This document shows, piece by piece, positions 18,994-26,941 of a DNA stretch of 64,000 nucleotides. The DNA is from Natrarchaeobius chitinivorans. Lineage in GTDB: Archaea > Halobacteriota > Halobacteria > Halobacteriales > Natrialbaceae. The notes beneath the pieces were generated by a model that saw only the letters and a list, made by a program, of their open reading frames with translations, was not told the DNA's origin and made no database searches. The position numbers and the translations under genes are program-made. The stretch spans positions 87,375-151,374 of the forward strand of contig NZ_REGA01000011.1 in the NCBI RefSeq assembly GCF_003841505.1, in the 5' to 3' direction. Numbering within the stretch: position 1 is the stretch's first letter; every line of letters begins with the position of its first letter.

Positions 18994-19956
18994 ATGCAAC
19001 GGCGACAGTATCTCCTCGGTGGAACCGTCGCGATGGCGGCGGTCGTGGGGTGTCTCGACGACGAAGGGGGCGCGAGCAGTGATGTTGGTGCCGAGGACCG
19101 AACCGGTGAACGGGCGTTCAGTCGGGCGGTCGGCGGGTTGAACGACGCGGCGATCGCGCTGCGCGAAGCCGAAGACCTCGATGACCCCGAGTCCGTCGAC
19201 TTCGATCCGGAGGTGCCGCGAAATCACCTCGAGACTGCACGCGGACACCTCGAGACGGCAGACGAGGAACTCGGCGACGAACGCGGGGCCGACCTCGAGG
19301 AACTGCGGACGTACGCGTCCGTCCTCGAGGCCGCGATCCACGTTGCGGCGACCGTCGCTGACGAGACGTTGTTCGACGACGTTGAGGCGGTCGAACGCGC
19401 ACTGGACGACGATGGCGACCGGTCGGAGGCGACTCTCGTCATCGACGAACGGGAGAGCGACCTCGAGGCGGCCGACGTCCACCTCGATGATGGGAAGGCG
19501 GCGCTCGCGGAGATTGACGCGGATCGGTTCGCCGACCTCCCGACGGCCGATCTGGCGGATCTCGAGGCGGGTGTCTCGACGCTCGCGAACGTACTTCGGG
19601 CGCAGTCCGCGCTCGCTGCCGGCTACGCGTCGACGCTCGAGGGTGACGACCGTCTCGAGCGTGGGCGAGAGTACGCGGACGACGGGTCTCACGACGAGGC
19701 CACCGAGGAGTTTACGGCGGCCAAGGCGGCGTTCGACGAGGCAATTCACACGTTCGACGACGGAGTGGACGACGCCCCGGCCGATCTCGTGGCCGCTCTC
19801 GAGACGGGACGGTGTCGAAGCGAGAATCTACACGATGGAGCCGCACACCTGGCCGCGTCGTCGGCTGCTGCGGACGAGGGGAACGTCCGCACCGCACGAA
19901 ACCGTCAGTCAGACGCCGAATCGGCTTTCGCGGCCGCCGAGGACTGTGGCGAGTAG
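18994..19956 (+). CDS. Tat-exported lipoprotein with helical repeats, unknown function
   Basis: 320 residues. The N-terminus MQRRQYLLGGTVAMAAVVGC has twin arginines and a lipobox (VVGC), so export by Tat and lipid anchoring outside the membrane are likely. The rest is acidic and almost wholly helical, with repeated segments such as HLETARGHLETADEEL and AATEEFTAAKAAFDEAI-like helical hairpins. No ligand or enzyme motif is seen. It starts 78 bases after srp54, but the function looks unrelated. Confidence 0.72.
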   Translation: MQRRQYLLGGTVAMAAVVGCLDDEGGASSDVGAEDRTGERAFSRAVGGLNDAAIALREAEDLDDPESVDFDPEVPRNHLETARGHLETADEELGDERGADLEELRTYASVLEAAIHVAATVADETLFDDVEAVERALDDDGDRSEATLVIDERESDLEAADVHLDDGKAALAEIDADRFADLPTADLADLEAGVSTLANVLRAQSALAAGYASTLEGDDRLERGREYADDGSHDEATEEFTAAKAAFDEAIHTFDDGVDDAPADLVAALETGRCRSENLHDGAAHLAASSAAADEGNVRTARNRQSDAESAFAAAEDCGE

Positions 19957-19988
19957 CGTAGTTCGATCTCGAACGGAAGCCGGATTCG

Positions 19989-20150
19989 TACGGACTGCTG
20001 ACAGTCGTTGTCGTAACAACTGAAACGATGTACACACCGATCGCCGATCCATTCCGCGATCGGGTGTGCAATGACGTTCAGTAGCTACTATGCCAGTACG
20101 ATTGCGGTATCTGCAGTCGCTCCAGGAACGACGTACAGTAAACCGTCTCA
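19989..20150. repeat. Family A copy 4, split by an inserted family B copy
   Basis: A left arm of family A lies at 19989-20010 (TACGGACTGCTGACAG), and the remainder at about 20093-20147 (ending GTACAGTAAACCGTC). Removing the intervening B element leaves 77 bases, matching the 75-80 bases of intact A copies. The right flank is TCA (20148-20150), the stop codon of the UPF0201 gene; the left flank is TCG, one base off TCA. Confidence 0.75.
20008..20092. repeat. Family B palindromic element, copy 2, nested in family A copy 4
   Basis: About 85 bases: GTAACAACTGAAACGATG, inner arms CACACCGATCGCC and GCGATCGGGTGTG, then TTCAGTAGCTACTAT. The outermost bases are degenerate. Orientation is the reverse of copies at 45.1 and 50.8 kb. 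Confidence 0.78.
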
Positions 20151-20561
20151 GCCCTCGACCGGTCGGCCGTCCTCGGTTGGCGGAGCGACGTGGTCGACGT
20201 ACTCCTCGAGGCTCGGTTCCTCGACGCGAACCCGCACGCTGATCTCACCGAGTTCGTCCGGTTCGCCGACCGAGAAGTTGACGCGATCCTCGAAAGCGGC
20301 CTGTTTTTTCAACGCGAACGAGAAGACGTTCCCCTCGCGATTCGCGAAGAACTCGCCGCGGGCCGTATCGAGGATCTCCTGGCGGTGAAGCAACTCCGAG
20401 AAGTGGTCCATCGAGTGTGCGTCGGCCCTGATCTCGCCGAAACTCTCCTCGAGATCGGCGTTCGGGAAGACGTTGACGATCGCGTCGGCGACGCGACTGG
20501 TTACCTCGGTGTCGTAGACCGGTGCGGTGATCTCGACGTCGACGCGGTAGACGTCGGTCAT
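20148..20561 (-). CDS. UPF0201 family RNA-binding-like protein
   Basis: 137 residues: VYRVDVEITAPVYDTEVTSRVADAIVNVFPNADLE, then DHFSELLHRQEILDTARGEFF. This is the archaeal UPF0201 family (ferredoxin-like fold related to ribosomal protein L5 in solved structures), thought to bind RNA. It overlaps the UPF0200 kinase-like gene upstream by four bases (ATGA), a conserved archaeal pair. Its TGA stop is the TCA triplet flanking family A copy 4. Confidence 0.88.
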   Translation of the reverse strand: MTDVYRVDVEITAPVYDTEVTSRVADAIVNVFPNADLEESFGEIRADAHSMDHFSELLHRQEILDTARGEFFANREGNVFSFALKKQAAFEDRVNFSVGEPDELGEISVRVRVEEPSLEEYVDHVAPPTEDGRPVEG

Positions 20562-21205
20562 CGGTGAACCCCTCCTCCGGAATCGGTTTCGGTGGCCGCG
20601 TCGGATACGGTTTCGGTGGCTGGCTCGGACGCGTTCTCGCCGGCTGACTCGAGTGTCTCGGTTCCGCCCCGGACGATCGCTCGAATTCGCTCGTGAAACG
20701 CCTCGAGCGAGTCGGTGTTCTCGACGACGGCGTCCGCACGATCCATCGCGTCGTCCATCCCGAAGCCGCGCTCGCGCTCGTCGCGGGCGGCCAGTCCCTC
20801 GCCGCCGTTCGCTTCGCTCGCATCCCGGCCGCGGGCGTCGATGCGCTCGGCACGCACCTCGAAGGGAGCCTCGATGCTGACGAGCGTAAACGTCTCGCCG
20901 AAGCGCTCTTCGAAAACGTCGACCTCGACATCGGAGCGGAGGCCGTCGACCAGCACCGCCTCGTGATTCTCGAGGCGATCCTCGATCATCGGTAGCGAGC
21001 GCTCGGCGATCGCGGCCGGTCCGTTCTCTTCGCGAAGCGCTTGCGCGACGGTTCCGTGATCCGACGCGGGGTCGAGCCCGCGATCGGCGGTCTCCTGGCG
21101 GACGACGTCGCCCATCGTCACCACCGGGATACCTTCCTCGCGTGCGACGGTGGCGGCTTCGCCCTTGCCGCTGCCGGGCAGCCCCACCGTTCCGATGACG
21201 TGCAT
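20558..21205 (-). CDS. UPF0200 nucleotide-kinase-like AAA protein
   Basis: 215 residues. P-loop GLPGSGKGEAATVA at 7-20, then VVTMGDVVRQETADRG and LVDGLRSDVEVDVFEERF, typical of the archaeal UPF0200 family, distantly related to dephospho-CoA kinase and adenylate kinase. The true substrate is not established. The C-terminal tail (about 185-215, AGENASEPATETVSDAATETDS) is an acidic, repeated extension. Start at 21205 gives the family start MHVIGTVGLPGSGK. Translationally coupled to UPF0201. Confidence 0.88.
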   Translation of the reverse strand: MHVIGTVGLPGSGKGEAATVAREEGIPVVTMGDVVRQETADRGLDPASDHGTVAQALREENGPAAIAERSLPMIEDRLENHEAVLVDGLRSDVEVDVFEERFGETFTLVSIEAPFEVRAERIDARGRDASEANGGEGLAARDERERGFGMDDAMDRADAVVENTDSLEAFHERIRAIVRGGTETLESAGENASEPATETVSDAATETDSGGGVHR

Positions 21206-21352
21206 CGACTCGAGATTACAGTGAGAACTGCTTAAGGGCTGTGCCTCGAGTCGGCGCGGATGCCGGTCAGTCGATGCGGAAGTCCATCGAACGAATCGAC
21301 GGGGTGCAAGCGGTCCCCCTTCTACTTTGGACCCACGGAGTGACAACCGCGT

Positions 21353-21493
21353 ATGCGACCTTCCACGTACGTGATCGTCGCCGCCGTCCTCCTGATCGTG
21401 ATTCCGATCCCGGTCCTGCCGCCACTGGTCGGGACGATTATCGGCATCCTTGCGCTCCTCGTCGGACTCTTCCTCCGATTTCTCGGAGTGTAG
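21353..21493 (+). CDS. Two-span micro membrane protein
   Basis: 46 residues: MRPSTYVIVAAVLLIVIPIP, a proline turn (VLPPLVG), then TIIGILALLVGLFLRFLGV. Two hydrophobic helices make nearly the whole chain. Divergent from the UPF0200 gene, 147 bases away. Similar tiny two-helix proteins occur in haloarchaea; function unknown. Confidence 0.6.
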   Translation: MRPSTYVIVAAVLLIVIPIPVLPPLVGTIIGILALLVGLFLRFLGV

Positions 21494-21776
21494 TCCTCGA
21501 GTGGAGTACTGGCCGGGGCGTCGTCGGATCGATCCGGTACGACGAGTCGGCATTCGGCGTGGTCATTTCGAGTCGATTTACCCGAATACGAATTTTTACT
21601 TCAATTCAAAATTAAATCCTATACTGGCTGGGAACAGAAGATATGAAAACTCTCTGCCCTCGAGAGCTGGTTTTCGACAGTCGTAAACGAAACCCGAAAC
21701 CGCAAAACGGAAGCTAATTTTCCGCACAAAATCGAATGTATTATTTGTGGTTCGTTTCTCGGTACTGATGCCGCCC

Positions 21777-22184
21777 ATGAAAGACAACTCGCTTACCAGG
21801 CGTCGATTCGCGACGATCGTCGGCGCAGGTACGATTGCTGCGATCGCCGGTTGTAGCGACGACGAAACCAGCGCCTCCGACGACCCCGACGAATCCGGAG
21901 ACGACGGAACTGACGAACCGGACGATAGCTCCGACGACCAATCCGATGACCCTGATGCGGACGACGAAACTGACGAACCGGACGAAGACGGCGACGATAC
22001 CGACGAAGAAAGCGACGACTCGGAAGACGAATCTGACACCGACGACGATTCGGACGAAGACACTGACGACGACACCGACGACGATTCGGACGACGACACT
22101 GACGACGATTCGGACGACGACGCCGACGATGGGGACGAAGACACCGACGCGGACGACTCCGACGACGAATCGGACGCGAGTTAA
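21777..22184 (+). CDS. Tat lipoprotein with extreme acidic low-complexity tail
   Basis: About 135 residues. MKDNSLTRRRFATIVGAGTI with AIAGC is a Tat signal plus lipobox; the mature chain is almost pure Asp, Ser, Glu and Thr (runs of DDDSDDDTDD). An ATG nine bases upstream (21768) is also possible. The upstream 150 bases are AT-rich. The tail could be a cell-surface spacer or cation-binding stalk (inference). The repeats expand in 12- to 24-base units at DNA level, so length is probably polymorphic. Confidence 0.72.
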   Translation: MKDNSLTRRRFATIVGAGTIAAIAGCSDDETSASDDPDESGDDGTDEPDDSSDDQSDDPDADDETDEPDEDGDDTDEESDDSEDESDTDDDSDEDTDDDTDDDSDDDTDDDSDDDADDGDEDTDADDSDDESDAS

Positions 22185-22388
22185 CGCAGACCGCCGTCGG
22201 CTTCGACCCGGTAGATAGCCCGTCGGGCTCTCTCAGGCGGGTGTTTTTGCCCTCGAGAGTGGATCTCGTTCGAATTCAGATCTCGTTCGAGAGCCGATCG
22301 AACTGACTCGTCCGTCGATCGACGGTTTTCCCGTTCTCCCGGCCTGGATTTCAGTGACTACAACCGTGGCGGTGCCGTATCTCGTCGT

Positions 22389-22766
22389 ATGACCCAGCAC
22401 TCGCTGCTCGTGCGTGGCATCTGGTTCGTACTCGTCGGCTGGTGGCTGACGCCGATCGTGGTCAACATTGCGTGGGCGCTTACCGTCACGATCGTCCTTG
22501 CACCGATCGGAATCAAACTGCTCAATCTGGTGCCGACGGTCCTCACGCTCCAGGAATCGCGGTCGTTTACGAACCCCGAACTGGCTCGAGGCCAGCACTC
22601 GTTGCTCGTCCGGGCGGTGTATTTCGTCCTGGTCGGCTGGTGGCTGAGTTTCATCTGGGCGAATCTGGCGGCATTCCTCGCGATCACCGTGATCGGGCTT
22701 CCGATCGCCATCTGGATGGCAAACCGGTTGCCGTTCGTTACGTCACTGTATCGGTTCCACGGGTAG
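22389..22766 (+). CDS. YccF-domain membrane protein
   Basis: 125 residues with two tandem copies of the YccF (DUF307) unit: LLVRGIWFVLVGWWLTPIVVNIAWALTVTIVLAPIGIKLLNLVP and LLVRAVYFVLVGWWLSFIWANLAAFLAITVIGLPIAIWMANRLP. Four transmembrane helices. Family function unknown. It is the last chromosomal gene before the tRNA and provirus. Confidence 0.88.
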   Translation: MTQHSLLVRGIWFVLVGWWLTPIVVNIAWALTVTIVLAPIGIKLLNLVPTVLTLQESRSFTNPELARGQHSLLVRAVYFVLVGWWLSFIWANLAAFLAITVIGLPIAIWMANRLPFVTSLYRFHG

Positions 22767-22941
22767 TACCCTCCCAAGCGCCGACTGATGGGCCAAAGCC
22801 TGTTGTGCGGGTCGGTTTGACCCATCGGTCGACGGCTGGAACGGTACCAGGCGACCGGAAATCCACACTGCTTATGCCGATCGGTCGGTGATACGTACTC
22901 GAGGGCACGTAGCTCAGTCTGGAAAGAGCGTCGGACTTCTA

Positions 22942-22970
22942 TCCCCGTCGCTGTTGCGGTGGGGGAAGAC
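22942..22970 (+). other. tRNA intron with BHB splice motif
   Basis: 29 bases starting TCCCCGTCGC and ending GGGGGAAGAC. CCCC and GGGG close an internal stem. Cleavage is expected after 22941 and after 22970, the second base of each 3-base bulge. Confidence 0.9.
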
Positions 22971-22984
22971 ATCCGACGGTCGTG

Positions 22985-23000
22985 GGTTCAAATCCCATCG
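22985..23000 (+). repeat. attL core of provirus, inside tRNA T arm
   Basis: GGTTCAAATCCCATCG, identical to 39445-39460. Left of it, host tRNA sequence; right of it, provirus-derived sequence that restores the tRNA end CGTGCCCG. Confidence 0.85.
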
Positions 23001-23184
23001 TGCCCGTGCGAAAACTATCGGATCAGTACCTCTACCGCAGCGTTAGCGTTGGTTGGGTCACTCGCCGAAATTCGGCCGATAGTCTTCTCGAATCCCTCCC
23101 TGAGAATCTGGATTCCGTTCAACAGTTGAACACCCCCTTTCGCAGTCTGTCGATTTTCATTGTCGGGAATTGGGGGTGGTCGGC

Positions 23185-23415
23185 GTGAGTTCCAGCCCCC
23201 TGACGTCGGCCGAGACGTCCTCCTGTCGACACTGTGGAGCCCATGTTACCAACCAGTTCGAACGGGTCTTCGGTGACGATCGCGACCGCGCCCACCGCTG
23301 TGGCAAGTGCGACAGTTACGCCCGACTGAGCCGAGGCTCTGCCGCCGGACTCGAGGTCCCGATCCCCGATCCGGAGACCTCGAAGGGGCGTCACGGAGGT
23401 GAGCCAGATGCGTGA
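23185..23415 (+). CDS. Small zinc-finger protein (DUF7563 type), provirus early cluster
   Basis: 76 residues from a GTG start (an in-frame GTG 15 bases earlier is possible). CRHCGAHVTNQFERVFGDDRDRAHRCGKCDSYARL has two CxxC pairs about 25 residues apart with zinc-ribbon spacing. First gene of an early cluster of overlapping tiny genes. A second, 95% similar copy is at 39645. Probably a DNA-binding or protein-docking factor; no function established. Confidence 0.8.
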   Translation: MSSSPLTSAETSSCRHCGAHVTNQFERVFGDDRDRAHRCGKCDSYARLSRGSAAGLEVPIPDPETSKGRHGGEPDA

Positions 23416-23542
23416 GGCGCTGTTCGTTCCAGCGAGTCAGCTGTACGACGTCTCGAGCGGGACGTCCGTCGTCCATCCTGCTCACCAGGCGACCGACGCC
23501 GACGTTCGCCGTGCCCTCGAGAATCGAGGTGAAGGCGCGTGA
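23408..23542 (+). CDS. 44-residue provirus protein, unknown function
   Basis: MREALFVPASQLYDVSSGTS then VVHPAHQATDADVRRALENRGEGA. It overlaps the end of the preceding gene by 8 bases and the next start by 4. A near-identical copy is at 39868, and preservation of frame in both supports a real gene. No domain recognised. Confidence 0.65.
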   Translation: MREALFVPASQLYDVSSGTSVVHPAHQATDADVRRALENRGEGA

Positions 23543-23655
23543 GCGGGGAATTCTCGAGCGGTACTGAACGGACCGAGTGTTGGAAATACGGGTACCAGCG
23601 TCTCATCTTCGAGGCCTGTCCCAAGTGCGGGGTCTATGGCGGGGGTTCGCGATGA
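23539..23655 (+). CDS. 38-residue zinc-ribbon-like protein
   Basis: GTG start overlapping the previous TGA. TECWKYGYQRLIFEACPKCGVYGGG: the second pair CPKC is intact, but the first pair reads CWKY, whereas the copy in element 2 (39999) reads CWKC. A metal site has therefore been lost by one substitution here, or gained there. Overlaps the next ATG by four bases. Confidence 0.62.
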   Translation: MSGEFSSGTERTECWKYGYQRLIFEACPKCGVYGGGSR

Positions 23656-23771
23656 GCCGCCTTGTCGAATCCGACGAGTGTGAGCGGTGTGATGCCGCCG
23701 TTCCAGCAACGCGCCGCCTTTGCCCTGAATGTGCTCGCGAGGTGCGTCGCGCTCGAGGTGGTCCGCTGTGA
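23652..23771 (+). CDS. 39-residue zinc-finger protein
   Basis: MSRLVESDECERCDAAVPAT then RRLCPECAREVRRARGGPL. CxxC...CxxC with a basic C-terminal helix, a classical minimal zinc ribbon. Coupled by ATGA-type overlaps to genes on both sides. Copy in element 2 at 40432. Confidence 0.7.
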   Translation: MSRLVESDECERCDAAVPATRRLCPECAREVRRARGGPL

Positions 23772-24283
23772 GTTCTCGTACGTCGGAACTCGAGAGTCCG
23801 AAAGCGAGCGGTGACGCGCTCGAGGCGGAGTTGATCCAGACGATCGACGCCCTGGAGTACGTCGGTGATCGGACGGCCACTTGGCACGATGCGCGAACGA
23901 CCACGCTTCTCGAGCCGGCTTTGAGTCTCCCGTTCTACGGGATCGTCGTCGTCGAGGCGGACGTTCCGGTCGAAATCAAAGGGTGTCAGATAGAGACGAG
24001 CAACGGAGCCGGATCGACTCACGGCCGCTTCTACGTCAAACGCGAGGCTCACCAGCAGTTGCTCGAGGCGGCGGGAATGTACCTCTTCGTCGTCTACGTT
24101 CCGCGACCGGGGTTGCCCCAGGTGGCGCGGGCGGTTGTCCCGGCGACGATCGTCGACGAGTTGCTCTCCGATCGGTGGTACGACGTCGGCGGTTCGCGCT
24201 CGGAGAACGAAGTGGCGAAACTCGCCTGGTCGCACGTCATCGATCCGGGGACCGTCGATCCCGTCGGGGGTGGGCGGCCGTGA
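23768..24283 (+). CDS. PD-(D/E)XK-like nuclease-fold protein, provirus
   Basis: 171 residues from GTG 23768, overlapping the previous stop. The core GIVVVEADVPVEIKGCQIETSNGAGSTHGRFYVKREAHQQLLEAAGMYLFVVYVP has the E-x-K signature of restriction-endonuclease-like folds (VPVEIKG) with an upstream acidic strand. It closely parallels the protein at 28197-28529 (VEIK...GxFxxxRxxHxxLxxAxgxYxFVVYxP). A Holliday-junction or single-strand-processing nuclease for viral replication is inferred. Confidence 0.6.
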   Translation: MSSRTSELESPKASGDALEAELIQTIDALEYVGDRTATWHDARTTTLLEPALSLPFYGIVVVEADVPVEIKGCQIETSNGAGSTHGRFYVKREAHQQLLEAAGMYLFVVYVPRPGLPQVARAVVPATIVDELLSDRWYDVGGSRSENEVAKLAWSHVIDPGTVDPVGGGRP

Positions 24284-24789
24284 CGGTCCATACGACGTAC
24301 TTCGGCGGAGTCAGCCAGTACGGCCCGGGCGAGAGCGCCGACGTCTTCGGAGTCGTTCGCTACCCGAAGGACTTCGTCGAGCGGGTGACCGACCGGAACA
24401 TCCCGGCGGTCGCACCACCGAAGGACCTGCTGAACGCTTACAAGACCGTTGAGGAAGCCGCCGAGGAAAACGGCGAGCCGAATCCCGCGGCGATCGCCTG
24501 GAACTCGGTCAGCTACGAACGTCGCTACTTCGATCACCTCGAGGGACCGGGACAGCAAGCAGTCCTCGCCGAACTGGCCGAGCGCGCTCGAGAGCGTGAT
24601 ATCTGGCTGGTCTGCTGGGAAAAAGACGCCCGCTGGTGTCACCGACGGTTACTCGCGAACGCGGTCGTCGCCCAGCTGGAAGACGTCGACGTCGTCCACC
24701 ATCCCGATCCGACGACGATCGCCGTCGACGAAGATAGCGACGACGAGAGTGGCCCCACACTGGCCGACTTCGCGTCCGGAGGTGCCTGA
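24280..24789 (+). CDS. DUF488 family protein
   Basis: 169 residues, GTG start overlapping the previous stop. HTTYFGGVSQYGPGESADVFGVVRYPKDF opens the chain and WLVCWEKDARWCHRRLLANAVV closes the core; the latter Cys/His motif (CxEKDxxxCHR) is the hallmark of DUF488. Biochemical role unknown. A viral-operon location is unusual and suggests recruitment for virus-host interaction. Confidence 0.82.
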   Translation: MTVHTTYFGGVSQYGPGESADVFGVVRYPKDFVERVTDRNIPAVAPPKDLLNAYKTVEEAAEENGEPNPAAIAWNSVSYERRYFDHLEGPGQQAVLAELAERARERDIWLVCWEKDARWCHRRLLANAVVAQLEDVDVVHHPDPTTIAVDEDSDDESGPTLADFASGGA

Positions 24790-24989
24790 TGGTCGACCTG
24801 ACCGCCTTCGGCCTCGAGCCGCGGGAGCCGTCGGACGTTGACAACGACGACGACCTCGAGGGCGAGTCCGACTCGGTCTGGTCGGAGTGCGTCGGCTGTT
24901 CGTACGCCGGCTACGAGGTGAAATGCCGTCGGCAGAGTGAGATCCCCCTCTGTCCGGACTGCTTCGCCGAGCGGGAAGGGTTGCAATGA
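24789..24989 (+). CDS. 66-residue zinc-ribbon protein
   Basis: Acidic N-terminus (PSDVDNDDDLEGESDSV), then SECVGCSYAGYEVKCRRQSEIPLCPDCFAEREGLQ with two CxxC pairs. The ATG overlaps the upstream TGA by one base and the downstream start by four. Fourth zinc-binding micro-protein of the early cluster. Confidence 0.72.
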   Translation: MVDLTAFGLEPREPSDVDNDDDLEGESDSVWSECVGCSYAGYEVKCRRQSEIPLCPDCFAEREGLQ

Positions 24990-26605
24990 GTCAGGTCGCG
25001 ACGACGCCCCACGAGATCGAAGGCCGCTGGAAGTGGCCTGACTGGGGTCGTGGTCCGTACGACGCGCTCTCGTCGATCATGCTGGGGCCGCCGTTCGAGG
25101 GATACCTCGAGGTGACCGTCGACGTCGACGGCGAGCCGTGGCTGGTGAAAGTCTCGTACAGCAAGTCCGGGTTCGCTCCCCGACTGTCCGACGGGATCAA
25201 CGCCGAACGGCTCTACGAGTGGGACATCGTGGGCCGTGGGCCGGGCGAGAAGAAGGCGTCGTACAACATTTCGCCACGGTTTCCGAACATGCGCCACTGG
25301 GAGACTGGCGAGCCGATTCAGCTTCCCTGGGAAAATCAGGTCGGCGAGGTCGACGGCATCGACGTCGAGTTCCACACCAGTAACATCGAAGCCGAGCGCG
25401 GCCTCGAGCTACTACCGGAGTTCTACGCCGCGGCCTTCGAAGAGGCCGGCGAGCGAGTTCACCGCGAGTACTTCCGAACGGACCCGCACGAAGCGAGCCG
25501 GATGTGGGCGTACGAGCGTTACGTCCGGATCACCCGCAACTGGGCGGAAAAGCTCTCGTCGGCCGGCGTTCTCCAGAAGGTGACGCACTTTCTCTCCGAC
25601 CAGGAGGGAGTCAAAGCCGAGTTGCACATCAACAACAAGGAGGTGACGAACCACCAGAACCGGCTCATTCTCGACCCGGCATCGGCTGGCGAGTTGCTCT
25701 CCGGTCACACCTACGGCCGGAAGTTCGAAATTTACCAACTACGGGACCCGGATGCGGTGTCGAAGGATCACCCGTCGTACCATCCAAAAGTCGAGGTTCT
25801 GGTGAACAAGAAGATGAACGACGGCGAGGCATGGGCGTGGGCCGATCGTCACGAGGTCACCGAGGAGATCGACGAGATGCTCTTGAACGCGCTTCACTGG
25901 GAAGACATTCCGCTGGCTCCCGACGGAAACGGTGTCTACGTCCCTGACGATCACTTCGATGCCGTTTCTCGAGACGACCGAGTGGAACTCTACGAAGATC
26001 CGACGCCCCGCCTCGAGGCGAAGACGGACCACCTCTTGATGACGACGCTGCGAGACATGGGTGACACCGCTCGCGACGTGACCGAGACGGTCGCGACCGA
26101 TGGCGGAGCGACGGTCGACGATCTCGCCGACGAGCTGGGGAAACATCCCGCGACGATCTACCGCGCGATCGAGGACCTCGACGAGATTCTCAAGCTGGAT
26201 CGAGGCGACGTCTCGTTTCGCGTTCGAAAGTACCGCGAGGAATTACGTGCGCTCGTCGAGTCGGCCGAGTACGCTATCGAGAGCTTCGCCGACCGGATTC
26301 AGCACGTGATGGGACTCGCGGATCTCATCGCCGAGTCCTCGCCGTTCCAGCAGTGGCTCGCGGAGAACGGCGCAGAGATCGATTTCGACGAGAGCGGCGA
26401 CCCGAAACACGTCCGAATCGATACGATCCTCTCGCAACTGAAGTACGGCAGTTTCGAGAACGTCCAGACGATCGCCGCCGAAGCCATAGAGAAGTGGCGG
26501 AAGTCGGGTAACGATCCGTCGGTACTCCGACGAGCGCAGATGACCTGGAAGGCTCCCGGCGGTGGAACCGAGGTCGGGTACGTGGGTTCGATCGCCGACC
26601 GCTGA
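24986..26605 (+). CDS. Large early protein with C-terminal winged helix, probable replication protein (DUF7845 type)
   Basis: 539 residues. The N-terminal 330 residues have no motif I recognise (KWPDWGRGPYDALSSIMLGPPFEGYLEV; then NNKEVTNHQNRLILDPASAG). Residues about 370-420 are a winged helix (ETVATDGGATVDDLADELGKHPATIYRAIEDLDEILK). The conserved C-terminus (VLRRAQMTWKAPGGGTEVGYVG) is also kept in element 2. The gene is directly followed by a GC-rich palindromic stretch conserved in both elements, which suggests origin recognition. This family is widespread in haloarchaeal elements; replication initiation is inference. Confidence 0.7.
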   Translation: MSQVATTPHEIEGRWKWPDWGRGPYDALSSIMLGPPFEGYLEVTVDVDGEPWLVKVSYSKSGFAPRLSDGINAERLYEWDIVGRGPGEKKASYNISPRFPNMRHWETGEPIQLPWENQVGEVDGIDVEFHTSNIEAERGLELLPEFYAAAFEEAGERVHREYFRTDPHEASRMWAYERYVRITRNWAEKLSSAGVLQKVTHFLSDQEGVKAELHINNKEVTNHQNRLILDPASAGELLSGHTYGRKFEIYQLRDPDAVSKDHPSYHPKVEVLVNKKMNDGEAWAWADRHEVTEEIDEMLLNALHWEDIPLAPDGNGVYVPDDHFDAVSRDDRVELYEDPTPRLEAKTDHLLMTTLRDMGDTARDVTETVATDGGATVDDLADELGKHPATIYRAIEDLDEILKLDRGDVSFRVRKYREELRALVESAEYAIESFADRIQHVMGLADLIAESSPFQQWLAENGAEIDFDESGDPKHVRIDTILSQLKYGSFENVQTIAAEAIEKWRKSGNDPSVLRRAQMTWKAPGGGTEVGYVGSIADR

Positions 26606-26941
26606 ACCGACCTCGGTAGTGGCAACGCTATTCCGACCCCTCTTTTCAGCAAGTTCGATTGTACTCCAGGCGTTACTGTTCAATTCTGGTTGCAGTTCTC
26701 CCCTCGAGGGGAGGGTCACCGGCGCGATCGCGCCGGGACGCCTGCGGGGTCGTTTCGCGCTGCGCGCGAACGCCCCCTTGGCGGGTGTCCCCAAGGGGAC
26801 AGAGGCAAAAAATTACACCGCCCCCGCTCCGCCTCCGCCCGCGAATCTCCAGTTGAAGCACACGAAATGATGGTTCGATAATTCTACAACAGACTCTTGC
26901 AGTAGGTAAGATTTCATATGTGGTAACCTCAAACTTCGATT
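26606..26941. other. Conserved GC-rich palindromic region after the replication-type gene, candidate origin
   Basis: Starts with ACCGACCTCGGTAG (hairpin) right after the stop, then at 26700-26790 carries nested palindromes: GGCGCGATCGCGCC, TTCGCGCTGCGCGCGAA, and CCCCTTGGCGGGTGTCCCCAAGGGG. The block is almost identical in element 2 (40758-40965) although the surrounding genes diverge, so the DNA itself is under selection. A replication origin or resolution site is likely. An AT-rich stretch with the promoter of the next gene lies at 26860-26935. Confidence 0.6.

Larger units (their letters stand above)
22903..23006 (+). tRNA. tRNA-Arg (anticodon UCU) with a 29-base intron
   Basis: Acceptor GGGCACG (22903-22909) pairs with CGTGCCC (22999-23005); discriminator G at 23006. 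D arm GCTC/GAGC, anticodon stem TCGGA/TCCGA, T arm GTGGG TTCAAAT CCCAT. Anticodon TCT lies at 22938-22940. The intron (22942-22970) sits between positions 37 and 38. Central helix CTTC/GAAG is bounded by the 3-base bulges TAT and ACA, an exact bulge-helix-bulge motif for the archaeal splicing endonuclease. The 3' half also serves as the attachment site of the downstream provirus. Confidence 0.95.
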
